DNA from: an uncultured Arachnia sp.
GTDB taxonomy: Bacteria; Actinomycetota; Actinomycetes; Propionibacteriales; Propionibacteriaceae
Direction of reading: 5' to 3'
Assembly (NCBI GenBank): GCA_947499145.1
Contig: CANMNB010000003.1
Location: forward strand, 186,001 to 250,000
Length of the DNA: 64,000 nucleotides
Shown here: in pieces, positions 19,829 to 29,127 of the stretch
Layout of the letters: each line of letters starts with the position of its first letter
Numbering within the stretch: position 1 is the first letter of the stretch
Made by a program: the position numbers and the translations under genes
Notes under the pieces: generated by a model
What the model was told of the DNA's origin: nothing
Database searches by the model: none
What the model saw: the letters and a program-made list of their open reading frames with translations, nothing else

Positions 19829-21586
19829 CTAGCTCGCCCGCAGCCAGTGCCGGACCGCCGCGATGCGCTGCTCCACCTGCTCGGTCGTGGCCTCCGGCAC
19901 CGGGGGGCCGCCACATTCGCGTCGCAGGTTGGCATGGACGTGGCTGTGTGGGACACCGGCGGCTCGGGCGTACTGGGCCACAAGGCTGTTCAACTCCTTG
20001 CGCCTGCTGGCCAGCGCACGGTGGAGCGCGACGGCCGGCTCGGCCCGCTCGCGACGATCCTGCCGCTCCCGACGGCGCAGTTGGCGCTGCTGGCGTTCGG
20101 AGAGGAGGTGGCGGACCTGGTCCGGCTCCAGGAGCCCGGGCAGCCCCAGGAAGTCCTGCTCGTCCTCGCTCAGCGGCTCGGCGTGCATCCCGAAGGCCTG
20201 GGCGTCGAAGAGCACGTGGTCGAAGGTGGCCTGTGATTCGAGCGGCTCGAAAGTGCCCAACAGGTCGTCCTCGGCCGAGTCGGAGCGGTTCGCCTGCTCC
20301 AGCAGCGCCTCGGACTCGTCCCACAGATCGCCGTCGTCGTTGCGTGGGCGGCCCAGCACGTGGTCGCGCTGCCGCTCCAGGGCAGCGGCGTGACCCAGCA
20401 GGACCGGCACGGTCGGGAGGAAGACCGTGGCCACCTCACCCCGGCGGCGGGAACGTACGAATCGCCCGACCGCCTGCGCGAAGAACAGCGGGGTCGAGGT
20501 GGCCGTCGCATAGACACCCACCGCAAGCCGGGGAACGTCCACGCCCTCAGAAACCATGCGCACCGCGACCATCCACCGGTCCTCGGACTCCGAGAACTCT
20601 TCGATCCGCGAGCTGGCCCGGGCATCGTCCGAGAGTACGACGCACGGCTTCTCACCGGTGATCGACTCGAGGATGCGGGCGTAGCTGCGAGCCTGCGCCT
20701 GGTTGGACGCGATGACGAGTGCGCCGGCGTCGTGGACGTGGCGCCTCGCCTCCGTGAGACGCGTGTCCGCGGCTCGGAGCACCGCCGGGATCCATTCGCC
20801 GGTCGGCGCCAGCGCGGTGCGCCAGGCATGCGCTGTCAGGTCCTTGGTCAAGGGTGTGCCGAGGTCTACGGCGAGCGTCTCCCCGGACTTGGTCCGCCAC
20901 CGCATGGGCCCGCCGTAGTTCATGAAGAGCACCGGCCGCACGACGTGGTCGGCGAGCGCCTCCGCGTAGCCGTAGGTGTAGTCGGCCCGCGAGGTCTGCA
21001 CACCGGGCGCCGTCTCCTCGTAGGTGACGAAGGGGATCGGGTGGTCGTCCGAGCGGAAGGGCGTGCCCGTGAGCGCCAGGCGTCGTCGGGCTGCTCCGAA
21101 GGCGTCGCGGACGGAATCCCCCCAGGAGCGGGAGTCTCCGGCGTGGTGGATCTCGTCGAAGATGACGAGGGTGTCGACGGCATGGCACAGGGCGTCGTAG
21201 GCGAAGAACCGCATCGCCACCCCGGCATAGGTGACCACCGAGCCGTCGAACTCCCGGGAGCGACCCCGCCGGACGCCACCCGTGCCGGGATCGAGGTGGA
21301 TCCCGACGCGCCCCGCCGCGTCGGCCCACTGGGTCTTGAGGTGCTCGGTCGGAGTTACGACGACGATGCGTTTGACCTCCCGCGTGGACAGCAGGTGGTG
21401 GGCGACGCGCAGCGCGAACGTGGTCTTGCCGGCACCGGGCGTGGCGACGCAGAGGAAGTCTCGCGGCTCGCGGCCGAGGTACTGGTCGAAGGCCTCCTGC
21501 TGCCAGGCGCGGAGGCTGGAGGCGGTTCCCCACGGCGCCCGCCTGGGATAGGCGGGGGGCAGGGATTCGAAGGGGGAAGCACGCAT
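19829..21586 (-). CDS. superfamily 2 DEAD/DEAH helicase
   Basis: 585 residues from the ATG at 21586 ([11 protein letters not shown]). Q-tip and motif I lie in [36 protein letters not shown], motif II is [12 protein letters not shown], motif [14 protein letters not shown], and motif [17 protein letters not shown]. The C-terminal 150 residues are rich in Arg, Gln and Glu with coiled-coil character. The family resembles the type III restriction/UvrB-like helicases, but no methylase or nuclease partner is adjacent. It lies 17 nt downstream of lepA and may be transcribed from it. Confidence 0.9.
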   Translation of the reverse strand: MRASPFESLPPAYPRRAPWGTASSLRAWQQEAFDQYLGREPRDFLCVATPGAGKTTFALRVAHHLLSTREVKRIVVVTPTEHLKTQWADAAGRVGIHLDPGTGGVRRGRSREFDGSVVTYAGVAMRFFAYDALCHAVDTLVIFDEIHHAGDSRSWGDSVRDAFGAARRRLALTGTPFRSDDHPIPFVTYEETAPGVQTSRADYTYGYAEALADHVVRPVLFMNYGGPMRWRTKSGETLAVDLGTPLTKDLTAHAWRTALAPTGEWIPAVLRAADTRLTEARRHVHDAGALVIASNQAQARSYARILESITGEKPCVVLSDDARASSRIEEFSESEDRWMVAVRMVSEGVDVPRLAVGVYATATSTPLFFAQAVGRFVRSRRRGEVATVFLPTVPVLLGHAAALERQRDHVLGRPRNDDGDLWDESEALLEQANRSDSAEDDLLGTFEPLESQATFDHVLFDAQAFGMHAEPLSEDEQDFLGLPGLLEPDQVRHLLSERQQRQLRRRERQDRRERAEPAVALHRALASRRKELNSLVAQYARAAGVPHSHVHANLRRECGGPPVPEATTEQVEQRIAAVRHWLRAS

Positions 21587-21603
21587 ACAGTTGCGGAACT
21601 GTA

Positions 21604-23433
21604 CTACTTCTTGGTGGGCTCCGACGTCGAGAGGGCGGCCACGAACGCCTCCTGGGGCACCTCCACGCGACCCACCATCTTCATGCGCTTCTTGCCCTCC
21701 TTCTGCTTCTCGAGGAGCTTGCGCTTGCGGGAGATGTCGCCGCCGTAGCACTTGGCCAGGACGTCCTTGCGGATGGCACGGATGGTCTCCCGGGCGATCA
21801 CGCGCGATCCGATGGCGGCCTGGATCGGCACCTCGAACTGCTGTCGTGGGATCAGTTCCTTCAGCTTCGCGGCCATCTGGAGGCCGTAGGCGTAAGCCTT
21901 GTCTTTGTGCACGATCGCCGAGAAGGCGTCAACGGGGTCGCCGTGGAGGAGGATGTCCACCTTCACGAGATCGGCGACCTGTTCACCGTCGGGCTCGTAG
22001 TCGAGGGACGCATAGCCCTTCGTCCGCGACTTCAGCGCGTCGAAGAAGTCGAAGACGATTTCGGCCAGGGGCAGGGTGTAGCGGATCTCGACGCGATCCT
22101 CGCTCAAGTAGTCCAGTCCACGCTGGATCCCCCGGCGGGTCTGGCAGAGCTCGAGGATGGTGCCGATGTACTCCGCCGGCGCCAGAATCGTTCCGCGGAC
22201 CACCGGCTCGTGGACCTCGGCGATCTTACCCTCGGGGTACTCCGACGGGTTGGTGACCGTGTGCTCGGAGCCGTCCTCCATGACGACGCGGTAGACGACG
22301 TTGGGCGCCGTGGAGATCAGGGCCAGGTCGAACTCGCGCTCGAGCCTCTCTCGGACGATCTCCATGTGCAACAACCCGAGGAATCCGATCCGGAACCCGA
22401 AGCCCAGGGCACCGGAGGTCTCCGGCTCGTAGGTGAGGGCGGCATCGTTCAGCTGGAGCTTCTCCAGCGCCTCGCGCAGTTCGCTGAAGTCGTCGCCGTC
22501 CACCGGGTACAGCCCTGCGTAGACCATGGGATTCGGGTGCCGGTAGCCCCCGAGCGCCTGGGTCGAGGACCGGCCCGCACCGGTGATCGTGTCGCCCACA
22601 CGGGACTGGCGGACGTCCTTCACACCGGTGATGAGGTAGCCCACCTCGCCCACCCCCAGGGCGTCCGACTTGATCGGCTCCGGCGAGATGACGCCGACCT
22701 CGAGCATCTCGTGCTGGGCCTTGGTCGACATCATGAGGATCCGCTCGCGATGGCTCAACTCGCCGTCGATGACCCTGACGTAGGTCACCACTCCGCGGTA
22801 GGTGTCGTAGACCGAGTCGAAGATGAGCGCCCGGGCGGGTGCGTCGGCGTCCCCGACGGGGGCCGGTATCTGGCGCACGATCTCACCCAGCAGCGCCTCG
22901 ACCCCCTCGCCGGTCTTGGCCGACACGCGCAGCACGTCGTCGACGTCGCAGCCGATGATCCCGGCGATCTCGGCTGCGTACTTCTCGGGCTGGGCGCCCG
23001 GCAGGTCGATCTTGTTGAGGACCGGGATGATGTGGAGGTTGGCCTCGAGCGCCAAGTACAGGTTGGCCAGGGTCTGGGCCTCGATCCCCTGGGCAGCGTC
23101 CACGAGGAGGAGGGCTCCCTCGCACGCGGCCAGCGAGCGAGAGACCTCGTAGGTGAAGTCGACGTGGCCCGGCGTGTCGATCATGTTGAGCACGTGGACG
23201 CGGCCGTCGACCTCCCACGGCATGCGAACCGCCTGGGACTTGATGGTGATGCCGCGTTCCCGTTCGATGTCCATGCGGTCGAGGTACTGCGCGCGCATGG
23301 AACGTGCATCGACCACTCCGGTCAACTGGAGCATGCGGTCGGCCAGCGTCGACTTGCCGTGGTCGATGTGAGCGATGATGCAGAAGTTGCGGATGATCTC
23401 CGGGTCGGTCTTGCCGGGACTCGGTTGACGCAT
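21604..23433 (-). CDS. lepA: elongation factor 4 (LepA)
   Basis: Ribosomal back-translocase GTPase. 609 residues, typical length. G1 [14 protein letters not shown] near residue 21, G3 [28 protein letters not shown] near 88, G4 NKIDLPGA and G5 [12 protein letters not shown]. The C-terminal LepA-specific domain ends with [24 protein letters not shown]. The ATG at 23433 is preceded by AAGGAATGTGA. It is divergent from rpsT, a conserved actinobacterial arrangement. Confidence 0.98.
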   Translation of the reverse strand: MRQPSPGKTDPEIIRNFCIIAHIDHGKSTLADRMLQLTGVVDARSMRAQYLDRMDIERERGITIKSQAVRMPWEVDGRVHVLNMIDTPGHVDFTYEVSRSLAACEGALLLVDAAQGIEAQTLANLYLALEANLHIIPVLNKIDLPGAQPEKYAAEIAGIIGCDVDDVLRVSAKTGEGVEALLGEIVRQIPAPVGDADAPARALIFDSVYDTYRGVVTYVRVIDGELSHRERILMMSTKAQHEMLEVGVISPEPIKSDALGVGEVGYLITGVKDVRQSRVGDTITGAGRSSTQALGGYRHPNPMVYAGLYPVDGDDFSELREALEKLQLNDAALTYEPETSGALGFGFRIGFLGLLHMEIVRERLEREFDLALISTAPNVVYRVVMEDGSEHTVTNPSEYPEGKIAEVHEPVVRGTILAPAEYIGTILELCQTRRGIQRGLDYLSEDRVEIRYTLPLAEIVFDFFDALKSRTKGYASLDYEPDGEQVADLVKVDILLHGDPVDAFSAIVHKDKAYAYGLQMAAKLKELIPRQQFEVPIQAAIGSRVIARETIRAIRKDVLAKCYGGDISRKRKLLEKQKEGKKRMKMVGRVEVPQEAFVAALSTSEPTKK

Positions 23434-23496
23434 TCACATTCCTTGCACGAGCGGGTGGGACTCCCCATGTTCTCACGGAACCCCGGTGGGCGCGAT

Positions 23497-23526
23497 TTGG
23501 CCGCCGGTCACCGGCTGAAGTATTCT
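23497..23526 (+). promoter_or_regulatory. rpsT promoter
   Basis: -35 TTGGCC at 23497-23502, 18-nt spacer, -10 TATTCT at 23521-23526. The predicted start near 23533 leaves a leader of about 57 nt. Confidence 0.65.
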
Positions 23527-23534
23527 GGGTCGTC

Positions 23535-23550
23535 GCGCGCTCATGCGCGC
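23535..23550 (+). promoter_or_regulatory. 5'-terminal hairpin in the rpsT leader
   Basis: GCGCGC-TCAT-GCGCGC is a perfect 6-bp hairpin with a 4-nt loop at the predicted 5' end of the S20 mRNA. It could stabilise the message or take part in S20 autoregulation; the sequence shows only the structure. Confidence 0.55.
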
Positions 23551-23589
23551 TTCAATCCGAGTAGACAACGATCAAGCGAGGCAGCCTCC

Positions 23590-23853
23590 GTGGCGAACAT
23601 CAAGTCCCAGAAGAAGCGGAACAAGACCAACGAGATCGCGCGCCAGCGCAACAAGGCCGTGAAGTCCCAGCTGCGCACCCACGTGCGCAACTTCCGCACC
23701 GCTGTCGCCGAGGGCGACAAGGACAAGGCCGTCGAGCTGGCCGCCGTGGCCAACCGCGCCCTCGACAAGGCCGCCTCGAAGGGCGTCATCCACGCCAACC
23801 AGGCCGCCAACCGCAAGTCGGCCATCTCGGCCACCGCTGCCGCCCTCAGCTGA
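23590..23853 (+). CDS. rpsT: 30S ribosomal protein S20
   Basis: 87 residues, GTG start at 23590 preceded by GCGAGGC. The lysine- and alanine-rich helical sequence [19 protein letters not shown] and the terminal [15 protein letters not shown] are typical of S20, which binds 16S rRNA early in 30S assembly. A strong GC-rich hairpin follows at 23881-23913. Divergent lepA and convergent holA flank it, as in related genomes. Confidence 0.97.
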   Translation: MANIKSQKKRNKTNEIARQRNKAVKSQLRTHVRNFRTAVAEGDKDKAVELAAVANRALDKAASKGVIHANQAANRKSAISATAAALS

Positions 23854-23880
23854 AGCCGGCAACCCCAACGCCCTGACGCC

Positions 23881-23913
23881 AGCGCCTCGACCCAACTCGG
23901 TGGTCGGGGCGCT
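23881..23913. terminator. terminator between rpsT and holA
   Basis: AGCGCC and CGACC pair with GGTCG and GGCGCT, each side carrying one extra base, around a short loop. It lies 28 nt after the rpsT stop and 12 nt before the holA stop on the other strand, so it may serve both directions. Confidence 0.7.
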
Positions 23914-23924
23914 GTTGCGCGTCC

Positions 23925-24887
23925 TCAGGTGCGGCGTTGGGCGAGCACTCCGAGCACCATGCGCTCTAACGCGTACTCCGGGTCCCCGGCGGCGCCCTTG
24001 ACGTCGGCGTCGGCCTGCGCCACCAGCTGGATCGCCCTGGCGACCGCGCCCGGCTCCCATCGTCGGGAGGATCGGGCGTACTCGTCGATCTTCCAGTGCG
24101 GGATCCCCAGCTGTTTGGCCAGCTCGAACTTGTTCATGCGCATGCCCTGCGCGTCCAGGTACTTGCCCATCCCACGGAACGCGCTCGCCATGGCGGACGT
24201 CACGAGCACAGGCGCCGCGCCCGTGTTCAACGCCCACCGGAGCCGCTCCACGGCCAGCGGCACGTTCCCGGCGATGACGGCGTCGGCGACGGCGAAGGAT
24301 GTGACCTCCGCGCGCCCCGCGAAGTAGCGTTGGACCAGGGCGGGAGAGATGTGCTCACCGGAGGCATCGTCGGCGAGCTGTCCAATGGCGGCCACGAGGG
24401 CCCGCAGGTCGGAACCTACGGCCGCGACCAGGGCCTCCGCGGCATCCGTGGCCAGGCCGACGCCAAGCCGCTTGGCCTCGCGCTGGCAGAACCCCGGCAG
24501 TTCCCAGGGCTTGGGCGCGGCGACGGTCTCAACCGGCACCTTGGCCTTCTTCAGCTTGTCCATCAGACCCTTGCCCTTGTTCCCGCCTTGGTGCACGAGC
24601 ACGAGGCACAGGTCCGGGCCGGGGTCCACCGCAGTGGCCACGAGCTGGTCCACGACATCGGGCGGGGTGGCGCCGACGTCGTCGATGATGGCGACGATGT
24701 GGCTGGAGAACAGCGAGCCCCCCACCACCTCGGCGAGCATGGAGCCCTCCAGTTCGACCGCCTCCAGACGGTTCACATCGGCCCCGGGCTGCTCGGCCAG
24801 GGCAGCGCTCCGCCGCTCGTCAACCAGACGGGAGGCGAGCAGTTGCTCCGTCCCCGAGACGACGAGGGTGGATCCGAAGGTGCTCAC
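23925..24887 (-). CDS. holA: DNA polymerase III subunit delta
   Basis: Clamp-loader subunit that opens the sliding clamp. 320 residues from the GTG at 24887 (VSTFGSTLVVSGTEQLLASRLV). The AAA-like N-terminal domain includes SLFSSHIVAIIDDV and LVLVHQGGNKGKGLMDKLKKAKV. The C-terminal collar has GMRMNKFELAKQLGIPHWKIDEYARSSRRW, diagnostic for HolA. Frame upstream of the GTG runs across the promoter region of the divergent oxidoreductase and is not used. Gene order comEA-comEC-holA-rpsT is conserved, but an oxidoreductase gene intervenes here. Confidence 0.93.
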   Translation of the reverse strand: MSTFGSTLVVSGTEQLLASRLVDERRSAALAEQPGADVNRLEAVELEGSMLAEVVGGSLFSSHIVAIIDDVGATPPDVVDQLVATAVDPGPDLCLVLVHQGGNKGKGLMDKLKKAKVPVETVAAPKPWELPGFCQREAKRLGVGLATDAAEALVAAVGSDLRALVAAIGQLADDASGEHISPALVQRYFAGRAEVTSFAVADAVIAGNVPLAVERLRWALNTGAAPVLVTSAMASAFRGMGKYLDAQGMRMNKFELAKQLGIPHWKIDEYARSSRRWEPGAVARAIQLVAQADADVKGAAGDPEYALERMVLGVLAQRRT

Positions 24888-24932
24888 GTCGCCAAGCTTG
24901 CCATCCCCCACCGACGAGGGCACCTCCGGACA

Positions 24933-24938
24933 TAGACT
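24933..24938 (+). promoter_or_regulatory. -10 box upstream of the Gfo/Idh gene
   Basis: TAGACT precedes the ATG at 24973 by 34 nt. It leaves a short 5' leader that holds the AAGGAG ribosome site at 24961-24966. No clear -35 box is present. Confidence 0.4.
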
Positions 24939-24972
24939 GGTGGACGCATCCTGATCGACGAAGGAGACATCG

Positions 24973-25968
24973 ATGTCCACCACCAGCCCCCTCACATTCG
25001 GCATCCTCGGAGCAGCGGGAATCACTCCCCTGGCGCTGCTCGAACCCGCGCAGGATCGTGACGACGTCCGGGTGGTGGCCGTCGCGGCGCGCGAGCGTTC
25101 CCGCGCGGAGGAGTTCGCCCAGGAACACGGGATCCCACAGGTGCTCGATGACTACCAGGCCGTCCTCGACAGCGACGTCGAGGCCGTCTACATCCCCCTC
25201 CACAACAGTGCACACGCGGAGTGGGCCATCAAGGCCCTCCAAGCGGGCAAGCACGTCCTCCTCGAGAAGCCCTTTGCCGACAATGCCGACCAGGCTCGCG
25301 AGGTCGCCGCCGTCGCCGACGGCATCGATCGCGTCCTGATGGAGGCCTTCCACTACCGGCACCACGCCCTGTGGCACCGGCTGGACGAGCTCCTGCGCAG
25401 CGGCGTCATCGGCGACCTCGTCGACGCCAGCGCCGTCTTCGAGATCCACCTGCCGGACCGCAGCAACATCCGCTACCAGAGCGCCCTCGCCGGTGGAGCG
25501 ACGATGGACCTCGGCTGTTACGCCATCCACCTGCTGCGCAGCCTGGTGGGTTCCGAGCCCACCGTGGTGACGGCGGTGGCCCGGACCACCGACGACCCAG
25601 AACTGGACGAGGCCCTGACCGCCCAGCTCACCTTCCCGGGTGGCATTTCGTCGACCATCACCAGCTCCCTGCTCGAGGAGGTGGAGGCACAGTCCGCACG
25701 CTTCACCGGCACCCAGGGCCACATCGACGTCGAGGGCTTCGTCCATCCCCAGAACGGGAACCGGATCACGGTGACCGTGGACGGCGAGTCCACCGAGGAG
25801 TCGGTACCTGCGCAGCCCAGCAGCTACGCGGCCCAGCTCGACGTCTTCGTCAAGGCCGTGCGGGAGGGCGGACCAGTCATCCCCGACCCGACGGACTCCA
25901 TCAAGACCATGGAGGTCATCGACGCCATGTACGTGGCGGCCGGACTCCATCGCCGCGGGGACGTCTGA
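24973..25968 (+). CDS. Gfo/Idh/MocA-family oxidoreductase
   Basis: 331 residues, ATG at 24973 with AAGGAG 6 nt upstream. Rossmann glycine motif GILGAAGITP near residue 10, the family EKPFADN near residue 98, and MEAFHYRHH near 120 with the catalytic His region. The C-terminal domain covers about 130-331. It probably oxidises a sugar or sugar-like alcohol with NAD(P). Position between holA (divergent) and comEC (convergent, stops adjacent at 25968/25969) interrupts the usual holA-comEC pair, so it is probably an insertion in this lineage. Confidence 0.92.
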   Translation: MSTTSPLTFGILGAAGITPLALLEPAQDRDDVRVVAVAARERSRAEEFAQEHGIPQVLDDYQAVLDSDVEAVYIPLHNSAHAEWAIKALQAGKHVLLEKPFADNADQAREVAAVADGIDRVLMEAFHYRHHALWHRLDELLRSGVIGDLVDASAVFEIHLPDRSNIRYQSALAGGATMDLGCYAIHLLRSLVGSEPTVVTAVARTTDDPELDEALTAQLTFPGGISSTITSSLLEEVEAQSARFTGTQGHIDVEGFVHPQNGNRITVTVDGESTEESVPAQPSSYAAQLDVFVKAVREGGPVIPDPTDSIKTMEVIDAMYVAAGLHRRGDV

Positions 25969-28299
25969 TCACCGCGACGTCACTACCTGGAGGGATCCTG
26001 CCGTCCGCGTGATGGCCACGGACCCCTGCTGGTCCGTGCGCGCCAGCTGCATCCCACGGTCGACCGCCATCGCGAGCGCGGCCCGGGAGGGGTGGCCGTA
26101 GTCGTTGTCCTCGCCAGCGCTCGCGACGGCGAGCGAGGCTCCTGTGGCGTCGAAGAACTCCTCCTCCTGGCGCGACGAGCCATGGTGCGGGAGCTTGAGC
26201 ACGTCCACCGCCAGCTCAACCCCGGACTCGCGGGCGTCCTGCAGGACGCGGCGCTGCGCCTCCGGCTCCGCATCCCCGGCCAGCAGCAGACGCAGTCCGT
26301 CCACCTCGACCACGACGACCACGGACGCGTTGTTCTCCGCGCTGCTCTCCCCCGGCCCCTGGTCGGCCGCGCCGTGGGGCACGCTCGCGCCGACCACCTG
26401 CATCCTGACCGATCCGGCCAGCCAGACCTGGCCGGGCTCCGCAACGTGTACCACCGAACCCACCGCACCCGCTGCGGCCCTCACGGCCCGGGCGGCACCG
26501 GCCGGCTCCTCCCACGGGCTGATGACTACATGCGTCGGCCGATACCGCGTGATGATCTCCACCGCGCCGCCCACGTGGTCGGCGTGGAAGTGCGTCACCA
26601 CGAGCAAGGGGACCCGCCGCACGTCCGACTGACGCAGGCAGGCCAGGGTCGGTGCGGGGGCGGGCCCTGCGTCCACGAGCACTGCATCCCCGGGACCGGC
26701 CCGCAGCAGTGTTGCGTCGCCCTGGCCCACGTCACAGAAGACGGCCTGCCACTGCCGCGGCCAGCCGTGGGGAGTCGGCTGCAGGAGCAACGCCAGCAGG
26801 CTGAGGCCCGCCATCACGGTCGCACGCACCGGGCGTCCCAACACGGTGGGGACCAGCACGGCGATCGCGGCGACGGCCACCACCAGCAGCGCAATCCCGA
26901 GCGTCGTCGCGGGCCACGGGCGGGACGCACCCGGCAGGTCCGCGCCGATCGCAGCGATCCAGATGATGGGCTGCACGCACCATCCCGCCAGCCACGCCAA
27001 GGCCGTGGCTGCTGGAGGCAGCCACACCATCACCGTCGCCGCCATGCCGAGGATGGTGCCCGGGCCGACGAAGGGCCCCGCCAGCATGTTGGCCAACACA
27101 CCCACCACCGATACCTGTCCGTTCAGGGCCGTCACCAGCGGCTGGGTGGCCAGCTGCGCAGCGAGCGGCAGGGCAAGCGCCTCCGCGAACCAGCGTGGCA
27201 CCCAGCCCGACAGGGCGTCCGTCCAGGGAGCGAGCCAGACGGCGATGCCCGCACAGGCCGCGGCGGAGAGGGCAAGACCCCACGAGCGTGCCAGCCACGG
27301 GTCCACGAGCATCAGTCCGGTCACGGCGACGAAGAGGTGCCTCAGGCTCCGGCGCCCGGTTCCGGTGCCCATCGCAGCCAGCGCGACCAGGCCCATGGCT
27401 GCGGCGCGTACCACCGATGGCTCCGAGCGGCACAGGACCACGAAGAAGGCGACACAGGCCAGCGCCGCGCCGCGGACCCACCACCCCTGCAACCCCACGA
27501 CGCGGACCAGCGTCAGCACGACGCCGAGGAGCAGTGTCAGGTTGGCGCCGGACACGGCCAGCAGGTGGCTCAGGGAGGTGTCCCGGAAGCTGGCGGTCAG
27601 CCCGTCGTCGATCGCTGACGTGTCACCCACCACGAGGGAGGGGACGAGGGCGGCCTGCTCCGGTGGCGAGTGTGCCGTGGCCTGACGCAGCCCCGCCCGC
27701 AGCCCGTTCACCACCTCGTCGAGGAGCGAGGGTGGCGCAACCATGGTCCCGAAACGCTCGACGCGCAGGAGGAGGGCCTCGGGCGAGGTGCGATCCGCGG
27801 GCGCGAGGATCCCTGTCAGTTCGTAGCGGCCGCCCGGTTCGGCATCGGCGACCGCGCGGGCCTGGTGCCCCGACGCCAAGATCGCGATGGGCTGGGTGGT
27901 GCGCACGTAATGGCCGCCGGAGCGCAGCTCCACCAGAGTGCCACGGCCAACCGCGAGTGGTGGGCGGTGGCCGGATGTGTCCGGGAGCCGGGGATCGCCG
28001 ACCACTTCCACAACCACCTCGGCCGCCGACCTGTCCTGGGCCAGCCGGGCCGGCAGGGAGTGGTGCAACTGGACGCTGCGGACGCCCGCCAGCAGCGCCA
28101 CCACGATGAGGACGACGCCAGCTGTCGCGATCCAGTGCGATCGTCGCCATGCCACGTGGGACAGTACGACGAGCCCCACAGCGGCGGCGACGACCAAGAG
28201 CCCCGCGGGAAGGGGCCAGGCACCCAGAGTCCCGAGCCACGCGCCCACCCACGCCCCCGCAGCGATCGGGCCCAACCGCCAGTCGTGGCCGGCGTTCAC
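25969..28299 (-). CDS. comEC: DNA uptake channel ComEC/Rec2
   Basis: 776-residue polytopic membrane protein for translocation of transforming single-stranded DNA. The N-terminal OB-like region covers about 50-200 and the Competence domain about 210-480, with many helices and the typical FRDTSLSHLLAVSGANLTLLLGVV. The C-terminal metallo-beta-lactamase-like domain shows VVTHFHADHVGGAVEI near 560 and KLPHHGSSRQE near 705. The GTG start overlaps the comEA stop. A complete domain set indicates a functional channel rather than a relic. Confidence 0.95.
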   Translation of the reverse strand: MNAGHDWRLGPIAAGAWVGAWLGTLGAWPLPAGLLVVAAAVGLVVLSHVAWRRSHWIATAGVVLIVVALLAGVRSVQLHHSLPARLAQDRSAAEVVVEVVGDPRLPDTSGHRPPLAVGRGTLVELRSGGHYVRTTQPIAILASGHQARAVADAEPGGRYELTGILAPADRTSPEALLLRVERFGTMVAPPSLLDEVVNGLRAGLRQATAHSPPEQAALVPSLVVGDTSAIDDGLTASFRDTSLSHLLAVSGANLTLLLGVVLTLVRVVGLQGWWVRGAALACVAFFVVLCRSEPSVVRAAAMGLVALAAMGTGTGRRSLRHLFVAVTGLMLVDPWLARSWGLALSAAACAGIAVWLAPWTDALSGWVPRWFAEALALPLAAQLATQPLVTALNGQVSVVGVLANMLAGPFVGPGTILGMAATVMVWLPPAATALAWLAGWCVQPIIWIAAIGADLPGASRPWPATTLGIALLVVAVAAIAVLVPTVLGRPVRATVMAGLSLLALLLQPTPHGWPRQWQAVFCDVGQGDATLLRAGPGDAVLVDAGPAPAPTLACLRQSDVRRVPLLVVTHFHADHVGGAVEIITRYRPTHVVISPWEEPAGAARAVRAAAGAVGSVVHVAEPGQVWLAGSVRMQVVGASVPHGAADQGPGESSAENNASVVVVVEVDGLRLLLAGDAEPEAQRRVLQDARESGVELAVDVLKLPHHGSSRQEEEFFDATGASLAVASAGEDNDYGHPSRAALAMAVDRGMQLARTDQQGSVAITRTAGSLQVVTSR

Positions 28300-29066
28300 A
28301 CCCGCACCAGCGGTTCGAGCCGCGCGAAGGTCTTCGCTCCGATGCCCGCGACCTCCTGCAGCTGCGAGACTGACGTGAACGGGCCGTGCTGCTCCCGGTG
28401 GGCGATGATCGCCCCGGCCAGTACCGGCCCCACACCGGGGAGTTCCTCGAGCTGCCCCGTCGACGCCCGGTTGAGGTCCACCGGTGCGCCTGCTGGACCG
28501 GCGTCTCCCCCGGAGCCTCCGATCACCTCTCCGCGGGGCGCGACCGTCGTCCCGACGACCACCTGCTGGCCGTCCGACAGGGGCGCGGCCAGGTTGAGGT
28601 CGCCCACATCGGCCTGGTCCTGCAGGCCACCCGCGGCTGCGAGCGCGTCGTCGACGATGCTGCCCAGCGGTACCACCACCACCCCCGGCTCCCTCACGGC
28701 CCCGAGGACGTGCACCCTCAGCATGGGGGTCGGCTGCGGCGACGGACTGGGGCTGGTCACGCGGACATCGGGGCTCACCACTGGCACCGGCGAGGCGCGA
28801 CTCGAGGTCAGCGAGACCACCGCAAAGCCCACGCCGCAGAGCAGGATGAGCGCGACGACCACCAGATGGCGGCGGGACACGTCGACGAGCATCCCGGCAG
28901 GGCCGGCTGGGCCGTTCCCGGTCAAACGGTCCGGTAGGTCCGGCTCGATGGCGTCCTGCGGGTCAGGTTCGAGCGCGCGCCTGGGCCCGGGCGGGACGGG
29001 ATCCGCCGCCGTGATGAGGGCCAACCTGGCGCGGGCGATCTCCCTGGTGGTGGGGTCAGGGCTCAT
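28296..29066 (-). CDS. comEA: competence DNA receptor ComEA
   Basis: 256 residues from the ATG at 29066 (MSPDPTTREIARARL), with GGAGG 1-5 nt upstream. A cytoplasmic N-terminus of about 75 residues precedes one membrane segment (LVVVALILLCGVGFAVVS). Then a SLBB domain (VHVLGAVREPGVVVVPLGSIVDDALAAAGG) and two helix-hairpin-helix motifs ending ELPGVGPVLAGAIIAH and LQEVAGIGAKTFARLEP, which bind double-stranded DNA outside the membrane. It is coupled to comEC. Its upstream region is almost identical to that of the DUF4192 gene at 43381. Confidence 0.95.
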   Translation of the reverse strand: MSPDPTTREIARARLALITAADPVPPGPRRALEPDPQDAIEPDLPDRLTGNGPAGPAGMLVDVSRRHLVVVALILLCGVGFAVVSLTSSRASPVPVVSPDVRVTSPSPSPQPTPMLRVHVLGAVREPGVVVVPLGSIVDDALAAAGGLQDQADVGDLNLAAPLSDGQQVVVGTTVAPRGEVIGGSGGDAGPAGAPVDLNRASTGQLEELPGVGPVLAGAIIAHREQHGPFTSVSQLQEVAGIGAKTFARLEPLVRV

Positions 29067-29122
29067 ACCTCCACTGTGTGGGTGGCGCCCGCTGCTCACC
29101 CACGAGAAGCCAATCCTGTGGA
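29062..29122 (-). promoter_or_regulatory. comEA upstream block shared with the DUF4192 gene
   Basis: Minus strand: TCCACAGG at 29122-29115, 29 nt, then CCACCCACACAGTGG, GGAGG overlapping its end, one base, ATGAG. The same elements with the same 29-nt spacing precede the gene at 43381. CCAC and GTGG can form a small hairpin next to the ribosome site. No ordinary -10 box is visible in the spacer. Confidence 0.7.
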
Positions 29123-29127
29123 GAACC

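Noticed and set aside
18037-20661. 874-codon plus-strand open frame across hemW and part of the helicase gene
   Set aside because: Low-complexity Arg/Gly/Pro translation spanning two well-supported minus-strand genes; third-position G+C explains it.
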